Source: Gautieria morchelliformis
Lineage: Eukaryota; Basidiomycota; Agaricomycetes; Gomphales; Gomphaceae
Length of the DNA stretch: 64,000 nt
Assembly (NCBI GenBank): GCA_015179125.1
Contig: WHVA01000023.1
Location: forward strand, 62,001 to 126,000
Direction: 5' to 3'
Position numbers and translations under genes: made by a program
Part shown: in pieces, positions 33,810 through 46,642 of the stretch
Layout: each line of letters opens with the position of its first letter
Numbering within the stretch: position 1 is the stretch's first letter
Notes under the pieces: generated by a model
Databases searched by the model: none
What the model saw: only the letters and a program-made list of their open reading frames with translations
What the model was told of the DNA's origin: nothing

Positions 33810-36800
33810 TCAAGCCGTGCCGTCGCCCAAATATCTCGTCTTCAATGTTCTTCCTTTCAGCCCATCAACTTTAACGACCTGTGGATCCCCAGGTACCAAA
33901 TCAATCGCTTGGTCACTCCATTTGGCGTCTTCTCCATCAACGTCCAACACGATGCCCTTCATTGGCCTTTCTGTCGACAGTTCTACGGATTCGCCATCCG
34001 AAGCGACGATGGCTTTGAAGCCGAGTTCCTTCGGAGGTGGGAATTTGATGAACTTGTAGGGTTCAGGCCTCCAAACAATGTCAGAAGTAGATACAAGCGG
34101 ATCGTGTTTTAGAGACCCACCAATTCGCACAACGACCCAGAACCTCCCCGTTATCCCCTATCAGGCGTGCAGACACGATGATTGGCTTCGCGTTCTCGCT
34201 CAGCCCAGTCCGCCTCTCTTGGCCAGGTAGGTTTCCCTTGACGAGCTCCGTGCTAGAATTGGCCTTGAGTATGACATCTTCAGTCGTACGGTCGTGCCAC
34301 GAAGGGTCGTCCAGGTTGTAAGCCGCAACGTCGAGTGTAACTTTCTTGTCCTCCAGCGTTTTATTGGTACCCCAAATCTCAATGAGAGTGTCGATAGTGA
34401 AGAAGGCGGCTGTGCACTCGTCTGCATATGTCTTCTTCTCCTTGCGCGTGATGCCTACCGTGTATGGACGTAACTCTCGTGCGATTGCGAAATAAGCTGG
34501 TTTGGGACGTAGGAAATAGTCTACGATCGCCCATCTAGGAGAGCTGAAGGTCAGAACTAGGCAGCATACTCAACAGTGGGATGAACTGACGAAGTCACTG
34601 GCCAGCAGTCATTCAGCTACGGTGTAAAAAAAGTGAGATCACTGCATGGTCTGTGAGAGTCGCCAGGTCGACATACTTGCCAAACCAGCGCGCCTGCAGT
34701 GTATTCTCTGCCCCTGCCACGCCATTCACGCCTCCAGAGGCGGTACGCACTGGCAAGCGTCTCTGCTTGCATGATTTGGGTATAGTACACATAACTGCAA
34801 CATGTACGTTAACACTGATTGCAAATTGGCGGTTTATCCCTAACCTTTCCATGTCGAACGCATGTTTGAAATTCTCCATCAAATAAAGCTAAGGTAGACA
34901 GACGCTCATAGTCAGAGGGGATATGGGTTGGAAGATGTCGGAACTACCTCGAGACGCCTCTGCCAACCGTCCGCTTTGTTGTGAACTTCCATGGTTTTAG
35001 ACTGAGGGTAGCGCTCGTCCTTGTTTCCTCCCAACCAAAAGTCCACTGTCCGAATGTCTGGGAACGCTTCCCTAAAGAACAAGGAAAAAGGCAACCATAA
35101 GTCCAGGGTGTTGGCTCAAGGTGTGCGGTACAAACATCCCAAACTCGGAAACAAACCGTCCCGAAAGTTTATCCCAGTTGTGCCAAGGCTCCTGGCTGCC
35201 CTGGCAAATCGACAGATCTCAGCAAAAGTTGGTACAAGGGACATGGATTATCTTACATGCCACACATTCCCTAATGTAAACACATACAACAAATGAGCAT
35301 TTGCGCGCACATTTCAAGGTCAAGCTTACACTGGTGAATATCACTACATGAGATCGCAAGTCAGGAACTTGGCCAAATCAGCTAGAAACTTGGCAACGTA
35401 CCCAACCGTCCTATCCGTCGTGACTTTACCGTATCCGCTGTATTGATTGTTAGTTTACATCCCAGACCAAATATTATATGCGCACGAGTAAGGAGAACCG
35501 CGATGGTAGTGTATATCAGACAATCGACTCGTAATGTCAGGCAAGAGGCGCTCGTAGATGTGTCGTGCAGGAAAGTTCGTTTTCCTAAAATCAGACGTTT
35601 CATCCGAGTAATCAAGCTCCAAGTGGAGAGATTCCGCGATTTGATAATCTGCGTGGAATGAATAATGATACCATGACGGATAGCAACCCGTCCAAACCTT
35701 CGTTGTTCCCAGCTAGTAATGAACGATCCACGATCAGCTCCATAATCACAGGTGCAATTTTCCTAACCTAAGATCACCACGGAAGGGTGACGTCTCAGCC
35801 TTTTCACATTCGCTTCGGCTTCCTCGGTAACTTGGTTTAAGAAATCATCATACGCCGGGTACTAGTGTACCAAAGGCAGTCAACGACAAGTACGCCAGTC
35901 AGCGATGTGGAAACAACACACCTGCCCACACCCAAACATAAAGTCCTGCCAGACGAGAATGCCCAGTTCTTTTGAGATTGAATATAAATAAAATATACGG
36001 AGGTACGACGGGAAATACAACATACTATCACATGTCTCATAGAAAACGTCCGCTTCCTGAAAGAGTGAGGGACAAAAGTGAGTACAAGGAAATCAAATAC
36101 ATGGCTTGTGTTTACTAACATATATTCCCCCACCCCATACTCTCACCATCAGCTGATTTCCATCGACGAGAAGTTTTAGCCACGACCTGTAGACGTTAGG
36201 AGATAATCTACAGCGAACGGATCAGTCATGAAATGGCCATACCAACTTTTCACAGGAACCCACGTTGTCAAAAAGGAATCCCCAGGTATCCAGTTAGATC
36301 CTAGGGTCCATCATGTGGCCAAACCGTGAGCCAAGGCTTGATCGAACATGCGGCTTTGACCTACCACCAGCAAAAATACGGATGTTGTTTATCTCAAACA
36401 AGAAGGTACGTCCGTCTGCGTCGAGAAGCTTGTCCTGTACAATGCGCGCCCTACGAATCCCTATTTTCTCCATCATTGTGTCCAAACAATTTCCAGCCTG
36501 CGTGGTATTAAGCCCCTGGGGCCTCTGTAGGGTGCATCATGAGACATACCTCATCAGTGACCTGGACCTGCACCGAATACATTGGCTGTTTGCCATAACC
36601 GACAGGATACCACAGCTCGAATTCACCCTTGGCACCTTCGAATTGAACTTCAGCTTTTCCGTCGTTGATAACCACAGAGTCCACTTCTCGAACGACCTGG
36701 CCAGTCTTATCTCTTAGTGTGACTGACGTCCAGCCGGTAAGGGTCGAAACGTGGAGAGATACTTTAATATCCGCATCCAATGATTCGGAGACCTGCGTCT

Positions 36801-37718
36801 GGACCCTGAGGTCTGTGATGCGGACAGTATACGTATGCAATGAAATGGGCCGCCAAGGTCCACATGTCATAAGAACTGGGCCCCAGTCCCAGCCATAACT
36901 GCTTGACCTTGAGGAATATAACCATATAAGGCGGCCGAGACTTACTTGTATTGAGCTTTGCGTACGTGCAAGCGGCTAGAATCTCCATTCCAGAGCGCAA
37001 GTTTGCCGTGTTGCTTCTCTAGATCTTTACCCTGAATAGTGAATTTATACGCATTTCAGTGTGCTAGGAAGATAGAACGACACGTAATACCTTGAGGTAA
37101 GTACTCTGGAACATCAAGAGTAGCGTGTTGGTGCCTTCCTTGAGATGGTCTCGAACGGCTACCCGGTACGGCACAAACATGTTGTTCGACCTACGTGCGC
37201 GACTGCAGTTAAGAGGACATCATCGCGCAAAACGATGGCATACTCAAGAATTTTTTGTCCATTCTAAGAACGTGTTTTAGTACCCTCATCACTAAGTAGC
37301 TTGAAACTACCCACGAGCTGAACAACAGCAAACGTATCGAGACCATCGAAAACCAAATCGGCATTTGACGCCGCAAAGTCGCTTCTCCGTAATCTGAAGG
37401 ATGTACGGAATGCCCAATTCGACTCTCCAACCCCTGCGTAGGAGTTCAGCACTGGCACCTATTTCCACGATAGATTATGCAGATCATCACATTGAACTTG
37501 CCATTCATTCTGACCCACAAACTGAATAACAAAAGAGTAAGAGACAGGCCGAAGGTCTACATAACCATCACACCTACAGGATCAGGAATTTTGCCTGCTT
37601 TCAAAAGTTCCACGTGGACGGTGGTAGGAAACTGGGTGACAGGAAGCCAATCCACAGGCTTCTGTTCTGAAAGCTGAGCGAATTCCCAGTTCTGGTTGAG
37701 GACGGTGGTTGTAGACAT
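33810..37718 (-). CDS. Beta-mannosidase, glycoside hydrolase family 2
   Basis: Hydrolyses terminal beta-D-mannose, acting on manno-oligosaccharides. The start MSTTTVLNQNWEFAQL is at 37718. No signal peptide is evident, which suggests the intracellular GH2 type. Spliced exons read IPDP, FVGQNEWQVQWVGESNWAFR and LVFDGLDTFAVVQLNGQKIL. The GH2 sandwich shows NNMFVPYRVAVRDHLKEGTN and KYGWDWGPVLMTCGPWRPIS. Downstream come FLFEINNIRIFAGG, the LQARWFGKYVDL segment and a C-terminal beta-sandwich ending at TGA 33810-33812. More than a dozen introns. The acid/base Glu region lies in short exons near 35800-36200 that I could not join fully by eye. Confidence 0.88.
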
Positions 37719-38561
37719 GGTGTCACAGAGCAACTACTTGCACAAGCTCAGCATTTCTTTCCTCAGTCCTGAGACTCGAAAAACACCGGGAGCACCCGAA
37801 GACTCACGCAGTTTGATCAATTCGCTAGAATATTCGTCCCATGGTCACAGGGCCCGTCTCTAACCACGCACACGACCATATTACCGACAAGTGACCTTGC
37901 CAATCATACTTATATGTGCGGCCCTCGATCAAAGGCTTCGAGAGGCACATTATAATTAATGCATAGCCACGCCATTGAACCTGATAACGTCCGCCACCCT
38001 TGATGAGCTGCTGCTTCTGCCCTGCCGAAGAGGAAGAAGTCTCGGTGTCTAATGCTGCTCACTGGCAGGGTCTCCCTTCAAGTCACCGGGCGCGTTCAGA
38101 CTTTTGCATATACTTGCTCAATCGATTCTACGTATCTTGCAACCATTTTGACACTGATTGGCGAGGCGCGCAGGATTTTACTAATGTTACGTTGTATTAA
38201 TGCCCAGGAATGAGGTCTGCATAGTGAAACTGGGTCGCAAGACATGGAGTCTGGCACTGTCCGGTGATGGTTTTGCCAAGGTCTCCCTGTTAAGCTGTGT
38301 TGGTTCAAAAACCCACCATCCAAACGTGCATCTGCCTTTACCTTTAGCAGCGCTCACAACTCAGAGCGGCCGAGTAATCTGAATAGAAGGTATGGCGTGC
38401 CCTCATTTCCCACACATTCAACATTTATCCCCCGGGCCCCAGCTGGTCTTCACCTGACACGTGGCCACTAAATATAAAGCGCAGGTGCTCTTTCCCGTTG
38501 TATATTTCAAGCAGCAGCAAGTGTCTTGCAGCCTTGTCTTTTGCGGCAGAAAACTAGCATT
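37719..38561. promoter_or_regulatory. Divergent intergenic region upstream of beta-mannosidase and transporter
   Basis: About 0.84 kb separates the two start codons. Near the transporter it holds a GC-rich CCCCGGGCCCC word around 38431-38441, which matches the core of carbon-repressor (Cre1/Mig1-type) sites. A TATA-like AAATATAAA lies at about 38469-38477, some 90 bp before the ATG. No coding sequence was recognised. Confidence 0.4.
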
Positions 38562-41500
38562 ATGTCTGCAACTCCACTTTCTCAACCCGAGAAGTCGTCT
38601 GAAGTGAAGAAAGAGGTTGTCGGCGCCGAGGTCAGTCTCATGGTCGATTGTGCTATGGGGGGACACGCTCATTGCTTATTTAGAAGGTGATCGTTGAACA
38701 CATCAGAGAGAGTGAAACAGAGGAAATTAAGAAACTCCTCCATGTGCGAAATGGTATGCTTTCATAACCGAGTGTTTATCTTGTATTTACCTAGTTCTAG
38801 CTACTTTCACGGCGGCGGCTGAAAAGGGAAGACTTGATCCCTGGTCAAAAGATTCTTTTATTCTGTATTGGTGTTGCTTGTTCGTAAATTCGTCACACGC
38901 ATCTACGTCCCTGAAATAGATCTCTATAAAAAGCGTCGCGTTCCTCTGCTCGTGAGGTCTGCTCTTAGAATGATGCAGTGCGTTGACCGACCTTTATATG
39001 AAGATGTGCCAATGGATATGTAAGTCATATAAAGCACTGATGTCACGTCCAGCCATTCACAATTGTATACTATCCAGGATGGATCGCTGATGACAGCCAT
39101 CAACGCTGTAGGCCTTCTTGCGATATTCCTCGACTCTTCTGAATGGTTTTCTATGTTAGATGCCATTTTACCAAACTCGCTTCAATGCTGGAACCCTCGG
39201 TCCTACCACAGGGTTGATTTTTTCCATGTCAGTAGCATCCACACCAAAAACTATGAATGGTTGACGGTTGGTTTGACGGTTGGTCTCACACCACGCATTG
39301 CAAACTCAGATACACCATTGGAGGCATCGTGGGTCCATTTTTTGCTGGGCCTCTAACGGACTCCAAACTTGGCCGACGAGGCGCGATGCAAGTTGGCGCA
39401 ATTGTGATATGTGTTGGTGAGATAAATAATCGGAATTGTCCCTATTAATAAGTTACGGTACTAACGCTTTGCGGTTACCTATAGGATCGGCAGTTATAGC
39501 ATCTGCCATGAAGAAACCACAGTTTATCACAGGTGTGATGTTCCCTAACTTTCTTTACTTTATATTTCGCTACCCTGATGTTGCTTCAGGCCGTTTTATC
39601 CTTGGATTCGGAGTCAGTCCTTGCCCGCAGAGGTGACAAAGATGCTGATAGCAAGTATCCACACCAGGTCAGCATACTCACATGTGCTGCGCCCTCATAC
39701 GTCGCAGAAGTATCTCCTCCTCAGTGGAGAGGGCGTATGACGGCGTTCTATAATCTCGGTAAACATGCCCACCCTCCCACAAAATAGCGTGTTTGTGCAA
39801 TAGATGGATACTCACAACATCTCATCATTAGGTTGGTTTGGAGGATCTATCCCAGCAGCTGGTATAACTTTGGCATGTCAGAGCATTCAGTCAGATTGGT
39901 CGTGGCGTCTTCCTCTCATCTTCCAGGTAGCGTATTATTTCCTCTCAAATCCTTTGTGAATCTAGTGGTCCAGGCTGTTCCTTCTCTTGTTGTCATCGTT
40001 TTTGTTTGGTTCTTGCCTGAAAGCCCGCGGTGGCTCGTAGCAAACTCAAGGGATGGCGAGGCTTTGGCCTTCTTGACGAGGTTCCACGGGAATGGTGATT
40101 CACAGAATCCCGTTGTTGCACTGGAGTGGTACGACTTTGAGACATGATGATGTAGCGCTCGAGATTTGAAAGGATATCAAACAGGGCCGAGTTCAAGGAA
40201 GCAATAGCCATTGACGGTGCTGATAAACGGTATTAAAACTTTGGAGTATGTCCTTGGATGATCTAACGGGACTATGCTGGTAGTTGGTGGGATTACAGTG
40301 AACTGTAAGTAGCTCCTACACCACTATGTGGGAGATCACACCTTACACATTTTGGCAGTTTCAAAAGTAGGAATGCGAGGTGGCGATCGCTCACGGTTAT
40401 CATGATGGCCTGTTTTGGCCAGTTCTCCGGTAAGATGATCTTGCCTCACAGGTTATATTGACTTTGGTTGCTATGCATTATAACGTGATCGAAGGCAATG
40501 GATTAGGCTACTTCAACTTAGAAATTTACTCCAGTCTCGGTGAATTGCTCGCAGTGGGCGTCGCTTGCACGAATACTGATCACATACTAAAGGTTATGAT
40601 AACCACCAGCAATTTGTACTTAACCTCGCCAGCGCCATTGTCTCTGCTTTCGCTGCAGGCTGTGGGGTAGCACTCTCAGATCGCATGCCACGTCGCCAAG
40701 CTCTCATATGGGGGACGCTGGCGTCGGCGCTCTTCCTGGCAATCAACGGCGGGCTGTCTGTGAAGTGGGCGCATATGCCTGACAATCACAAAATACTCTC
40801 TATTGGTCAGGGGTGAGTCTTGGCATGCTTGTGCTGTATCGTCATTCAAAAATTTCAAGGGGTGTGGCTGCATTCTTCTTCTTCAACATTGTGAGTATTT
40901 TTACCCAGTTGTCGAGGGTATCTTGATCTTAGAAGTGTTGGGGAGGCATTTTCATTCGCATACACACCACTCCAAGGCTTGTACCCGGTGGAGGTGTTAC
41001 AGACAACGGCTAGAGCTAAAGGGATGTCCATGGTAGTCTCCCTTTCAGTGCTGGCGTAGGGAAATTTAGCTAACTTTCTGGCAGTATGGCGTGGTTGTGG
41101 CCCTATTTTCCTTCATCAACTTGGTCTGTCTCAATTATTTCTCTTGGAAAAACACCCTGATGGTTGCAATAGTACGCTGGACCTATAGCCTTGCAGAATA
41201 TCAAGTGAGGTCTGACATCTCATGCTGGGATGCGGATATCTAATGAGTGTCGTTCGCAGGTATAATTATATATTTGTCAGTATGATCGCGTGCATTACAT
41301 GTGCATAATTGAGCAGTTTTTTCCTTATTTCAGATCTTCGTCGGTTGGGATATTGTTGAAGCTGTCCTGTGGTATCTCCTAGGTAAGCCAATTCTGTATG
41401 TATTGCATCTTCTTCTCTAAGCAATGTCAGGCGTCGAGACGGTTGGAAGGTGAGCTTTGACGAAGTTAAAGCTGCTTTACATGAATCTGGCATCATTCAT

Positions 41501-41619
41501 TCAGATCATTGGAAGAGTTGGAAGAGCTTTTCTCGTCACCATATCCAGTCTCTGCCTCAAAGCGCACACAAGTGATTGCTGTGAAAGAATCAGGAGATAT
41601 AACAATTGTGGATGCATAA
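38562..41619 (+). CDS. MFS sugar transporter (hexose/lactose-permease type)
   Basis: Plasma-membrane sugar porter with 12 predicted helices. The start MSATPLSQPEKSSEVKKEVV is at 38562. Spliced exons give CANGYDGSLMTAINA, MPFYQTRFNAGTLGPTTGLI, GPFFAGPLTDSKLGRRGAMQ (the GRR loop motif), SYVAEVSPPQWRGRMTAFYN, VWFLPESPRWLVAN (PESPRW), and VEVLQTTARAKGM. It ends GVETVGRSLEELEELF and a tail closing at TAA 41617-41619. It is about 520 residues, normal for the family. At least 25 introns are needed, most of about 50 nt, several flanking exons of only 20-45 nt. Apparent stops vanish when these introns are removed, so the gene looks intact. Confidence 0.85.
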
Positions 41620-42212
41620 TGGGGTAAACGACTAGCATACTTTGGAGTTCAAGCTGGGTGGACAAGAGGGATGTGTCCTTGATATAGGCAATAATTTTTT
41701 TTGTTTCCCTGTCCCGGGCATCCGCAGGTTGGTTAGGATCTAAAAAATACCATCCACATGTTATGCGCGATCGCACAGCGACTGCATGCATCCACAAACT
41801 GGTTTTGCAGTAATTCTATATCATTGCAAATTTAGGGTCGTGGCATATAAAATATACTATCCGATTCAAGCATCAGGGTGTTTCAAGGTACCTAATTTCA
41901 AGGGGAAAACACATTTCAATACGTAGGTGTTACTATAATAAGATTGCAATTATTGCATGACTATCATATAGAGTCCGTATTAGTAAGTATTCTGGCTGTG
42001 TGGCATACTTACCTTGTCATTTAGCCGTTCTGCCACACTGCCATTTTGTAGGATGATGCTGGTATTCCATGCATGTGGTTTGGTACTTAGGATGATCAAC
42101 AAGTATTCTAGGTGCAAGCCTTTGGCTCATATCATTACAATTATGTAATGCATCGGTGTACACTCCGCAATCTCCGCCAGAAATTTACTTCACCCCATCA
42201 CTTTGAACTCCC
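41620..42212. other. AT-rich spacer between transporter and Copia remnant, no gene seen
   Basis: About 0.6 kb of AT-rich sequence with no coding signal. It contains the transporter 3'UTR and the flank of the Copia insertion. Confidence 0.55.
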
Positions 42213-42459
42213 TGTGAGTTTGATTGGACTCAGAGAGTGTAGAACCAAGGAATGTAAAATATGATATGATTATTCGATCTACTCAAGATCCAGCAACCTT
42301 TATACTAAATGTAATGTCCTTATATTACTAATATCTTTGAGCTGCCACTGTGCCCATGCCATGCCGGTGCACTAGCATCCCAGAGTCGAGAATGCTCGAA
42401 CATCCAGCTATGTGCATGCCGGTTTGTCATCTGCTGACTCATCTTCTCGATTACTAACA
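42213..42459 (-). repeat. Probable 3' LTR of the Copia element
   Basis: On the minus strand a polypurine tract (AAGGGGGAG) directly precedes TGTTAGTAATC at 42459, right after the end of the pol frame. The candidate LTR ends CTCACA at 42213, so it has TG...CA ends and a length of 247 bp, typical for Copia. The outer limit is tentative because no second LTR remains for comparison. Confidence 0.5.
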
Positions 42460-42704
42460 CTCCCCCTTAGCGAGAAGTCCCTTTCCTTAAATCCTAATTT
42501 CCCCATTAGATACCTGTGTTGATGTAACTCTAGTCCCTTTGTAAGTATATCAGCCGTATTTTCCTTCGTTGGTATGTATGTAAGTGATGCCACTTTCTCA
42601 TGGATAAATTGATAAGTGACATTGATATGCTTGGTACATGCATGGTAGGTTGTGTCATGTGATAGAGTGATAGCACCTAGATTATCAGATCAGAGTGACA
42701 TAGG

Positions 42705-44272
42705 TGTCATGACCCGTCTATTTCCCTTGCCCCGCTGCCTCTACCTTCCCCCTCACCGCTCCTCCCGCAGGTTTGCCCGAGTTTGCCCTTCCCTTCCACC
42801 ACTCCTCCTCGATATTCGCTCTATTCGCCCTTCGCCCCATTCGCCGAATGGCCATTTGTTGCTCGCATCATTCGCCAGCAGGTATGCCATCAAACACGAT
42901 CAACATCCTCTACCCGGCGCGATGGTTCATCACTGGCCCCATCATCTTCCCGACCCAACCCCTTTAGGTGTTTGTGTGGCTGGAATGCATTCGCGGGATG
43001 CCCTACCTGTAGATTGTGTGGGATCAACCCAGCAGACGAAGAGTCCGTGCAGGGTAGCATGTATACAGGTCTCGAGGCGTGTTTTTGTACATAGGTACCT
43101 TCACCCCCTTTTCTCCCTGTCGTTTCATGTTTGCACTCCTCTTTCATTCTATTGTATATGTGTTTCTCTATTTGTATCCCGACTGTGCACCCCTATCCAA
43201 CCCTGACTCCAGACGGCCTCTTTCCTATTCGCTGATATCATATGAGCATTCAATATAAGTAGTTTCCATTTCGCATGTATATTCCCCAGTTCAATTATCA
43301 TACGTCCATCTTGTGCAAGACTTGACCTCACTGTGACCATCGTCTTGAGCCCTCTCCTGTAGATTCCTATCTTCGACCAGAGGAGGACTTAAGCACCACT
43401 GGTGAGTTTTCGTACTCCACTGTTACGATACGATCCTTCGTAAGGTTGACCGAGCTCGGGGGCGAAACCCAAGGTAAGGTCTGAGGTTACAGAGCGAGGT
43501 TCTGATAGGGAGGTTGGAGAGGGACTTGGCTTCAGCTTATGTGCTGCGCCGACCCTACGCACGAGTCCCAATTTCAGAGGTAAACGAATAAGAGGCGAGG
43601 TTTGGCTCAAGAGGCGAAGGCTTAGAAACTACTAAGGATCAAGAGGTATGATAGTTGATTTTCAGACTGAAGAGTAGAAATGCATACAGGGGGGTTTATA
43701 TACAAGCGAGGGTAAGGGTCAGGGGCGAGCATATTCGGGGGAAGGTCAGGGCGAGGTCAGGGCGAAGTAATATATGAATGATGCGTGATGGAACGGGATC
43801 AGTAACTAAGGGGATTTGGGCATAGGATCAAGGTTGGATATGAGCTCAAGCTCGGGCTCGGGCATGGGCGCAGGATTAGAATCACAAGTACTCGGGCATG
43901 AGTATCACAAGGCTCGGGCTCCGAAAAAGGGTTGTACCGGTAAGTAACCAGCCAAAGGCTGGGTCCTTACATCCACCTTCATTACCTTAGTCTTCGTACT
44001 ATTACCTGTGCTGTCGGCGAAGGGCTCTGAAGGAGCACCTTCACCGGCAAATGTTGCTACTTGAACAACCTTTCCGTAAAACACCTTGCACGTTACAGGC
44101 TACTTCGCTACGACTGTAGATAGGGCGAGCTCCGTTCGGGCAGCCCTCTTATCTTCTGAACATTTATTGGTTCACCTTATTCGCCGGATGGGACACTTAT
44201 TTGCACAAGTTATTTGGGCATTTGCTGTGTTCACTAATACACGATATTAATGCCTAAAAACCAATCTTGACA
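42705..44272. repeat. Solo LTR, family A, copy 1 (in Copia RNase H)
   Basis: Begins TGTCATGACCCG and ends ATCTTGACA, so it has TGTCA/TGACA inverted ends. It is flanked by ATAGG (42700-42704) and GTAGG (44273-44277), a 5 bp target duplication with one mismatch. It shares long similarity with 45241-46642 and 57677-58928. A 551 bp LTR of another family sits inside at 43421-43971. Without it the LTR is about 1,012 bp. It interrupts the Copia RNase H frame. Confidence 0.8.
43421..43971. repeat. Solo LTR, family E, nested in family A LTR
   Basis: Begins TGTTACGATACG and ends GGGTCCTTACA. It is flanked on both sides by a perfect TCCAC duplication (43416-43420 and 43972-43976). The family A copies at 46300 and 58600 lack this block, which shows the empty site. 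It is 551 bp and seen only once in this window. Confidence 0.8.
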
Positions 44273-45240
44273 GTAGGCTGGGATTGATCTATTCCGAGCT
44301 CCTTGATGAAGTGCCTTAGCCAAATGAGTTGTTTAGTGCCCTTGGTAAGTGCCATGTATTCAGCCTCCGTGGTATAATGTGATCATCCATTGCTTCTTCG
44401 AGCTCCATGCAATGGTTCCTCCTCCTAGTGTAGCCACATAACCACTAATAGATAATGCATCAGTTTTATTAGCATAGTCTGAGTCGATGAATATTTCGAG
44501 TTTGAGACCGGCACCTGGGTTGAAGGTTATTCTGTAGTCACATGATCCCTTTAAGTACCTGAGTACATGTTTGATCACTGTCCAGTGCTCGGCTCCATAG
44601 GTAGTAGTGAATTGGCTGAGATGTTGTACAGTAAAAGCCAAATTGGGCCTTGTACTGAGTGCCGTATACATCAGTCAGCTGATCGCCTTGGCGGAAGGTA
44701 CTTTGATGGTCGGACACATTGAATTTAAAGGTGTAGTGAGTTTGATCATCTTGTGCAACAGCGTGGATACTGAATGCACTGTCATCATATTGAATTGGTT
44801 GAGTATGACAATGTAGTGTCCCTGAGACATAGTTAGCATCCCCTGCTCCCTCTTCCTTTCAATTGTTACAACCACACCACTCAACCATCTCTGCAGCCTC
44901 CACACCACTTCTGCACCACCTCCAACTCCATTCCACAATATCTGTAACCTCCGCAACCCTCAACCCTTGACCCCTTGTTCTTCTACACCCCTGTTTGACT
45001 CTATTCATTGGCCCTCCGTACTTGACCCTTAGCACAGCAAGATACCAGTTCTGGTCTATCAGGAGTTCTGTTTGCCGCTGTCCATTAGACTTACATGCCC
45101 CTTGTTCTTTTGCCTATTGTTCTTGACTCCACCCTGTACCCCCTTGTAGTTCTCTTGTTCCGCATTAGTTACTTACTCTGTTTGTTATAGTGACTTTTGC
45201 TCTTACCAGAATTGCTTAGTCTCGCCCATTACTTGTTGCC

Positions 45241-46642
45241 CCAATCACCCTTCGCCAAATTTGCCGAATGACCATTCGCTACTCACATCATTTGCCAGTA
45301 GGCATGCCATCAAACACAATCGACATCCTTTACCCGGTGTGATGGTTCATCACTGGCCCCATCACCTTCCCGATTCAACCCCCTTTGGGTGTTCCTATGG
45401 CCGGAATGCATTCGTGGGACATCCTACCCATAGATCGTGTGGGATCGACCCAGCAGACCAAGAGTCCGTGCAGGGTAACATGTATGCAGGTCTCAAGGTG
45501 TTTTTTATTTTATTTTATTTTATTTTATAATCCAAGTTATCGTCTTTTAGGGTGAGACCCTATGTAAGATGCTACTACAAAAGCCCTGGTCGACAGGTGT
45601 TCTATCAAGCCTTTCTTTCTCTATCTCCGCTTGTGCTCCTTGGGCAAGGCCCTGGGCGTGTCCATGCCTGTGGTGGTGGGGAGGTTGTTGCACTCTGCGT
45701 GCGGTGCATCCTCTATCAGTTCCTCCTCTTCCCCATGCCCGCTCCTCCTCTCCCATTCCTTCATACCTCAGCCTCAGTGAACCCCCCCGATTTGCCTCAC
45801 GGTGCCCCTTCCTTGCACTCGCTGGCTCCCCTCTTCTCTCATGTCTAAGTTCCCGTAGGTCCCTTCAAAGCACTTCATGCCTTGGATGTACTTGAATAGG
45901 GGCCTCATCGCTTTCAGCTTGGAAAGCAGGGCGTTTACTTCTTTGCTTCCCTTCCCAGCGCTCGCTCAAGCTCCTTGCGCACAAGGTGTGTTTTCTTACA
46001 TAGGTACCTTTGTCCTCTTTCCTCCCCATCATTTCATGTTCGCACTCCTCCTTAGTCCTATTGTATATGTGTTTCATCTATTTGTATCCTGACTGTGCAC
46101 CCCTATCCAACCCTGACTCATGACGGCCTCTTTCCTATTCACTGATATCATATGAGCATTCAGTATAAGTAGTTTACATTCACATGTATATTCTGCAGTT
46201 CAATTATCATACGTCTATCTTGTGCAAAAATTGACCACACTGTGACCATTGTCTTAAGCCCTCTTGTATAGACTACTATCTCTAACCAGAGCAGGGCTTA
46301 AGCACCACTGGTGAGTTTCCATACTTCACTGTCACTACTTTAGTCTTCAAACCATTGTTGGTGCTGTTGGCGAAGGGCTCTGAAGGGGCGCCTTTGCCAG
46401 CGAAAGGATTGTTACTACTAGACAACCTTTCTGTAGAACCTTGCACATTACACCGTCAAGTATCACGGGCTATTTCGCTTCGACTGTAGACAGGGCAAGC
46501 TCCGTTCGAGTAGCCCCCTTATCCCATAAACCTTTATTGGCTTTACATTATTCGCCGAACTACATACCTCATTGCACAAGCTGTTCAGGCATTCACTGTG
46601 TTCACTAATACACGATATTAACGCCCAAATCCAATCTTGACA
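45241..46642. repeat. Truncated family A LTR, copy 2, inside family B LTR
   Basis: From about 45241 the sequence matches family A from roughly its base 105 onward and ends CCAATCTTGACA at 46642. The first 100 bp or so of the LTR are missing, so the left junction is a deletion rather than a clean insertion end. A 480 bp foreign block (45502-45981) lies within it. Confidence 0.7.
45502..45981 (-). mobile_element. Poly(A)-like-tailed retro-insertion (LINE/SINE-like or processed transcript)
   Basis: This block is absent from the other family A LTRs. It is flanked by an 8 bp direct repeat CAAGGTGT (45494-45501 and 45982-45989). Read on the minus strand it ends in a run of about five TAAAA units (plus-strand TTTTA repeats, about 45502-45529). 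A tandem A-rich tail with an adjacent target duplication is typical of target-primed retrotransposition. The body is Arg/Glu-rich when translated but matches nothing I recognise. No clear A/B-box Pol III promoter was found. Confidence 0.55.

Noticed and set aside
38880-39060. MFS transporter judged broken because of stops between the first helix and NGYDGSLM
   Set aside because: Three normal GT-AG introns remove every stop and restore the expected family order, so the gene looks intact. The same holds for the apparent stop near 40243 (KR|WWDYSEL).
43750-43930. GGGCTCGGGCATGGG-type repeats in the family E LTR as a minisatellite
   Set aside because: The units are irregular and few, and are best treated as low-complexity LTR sequence.
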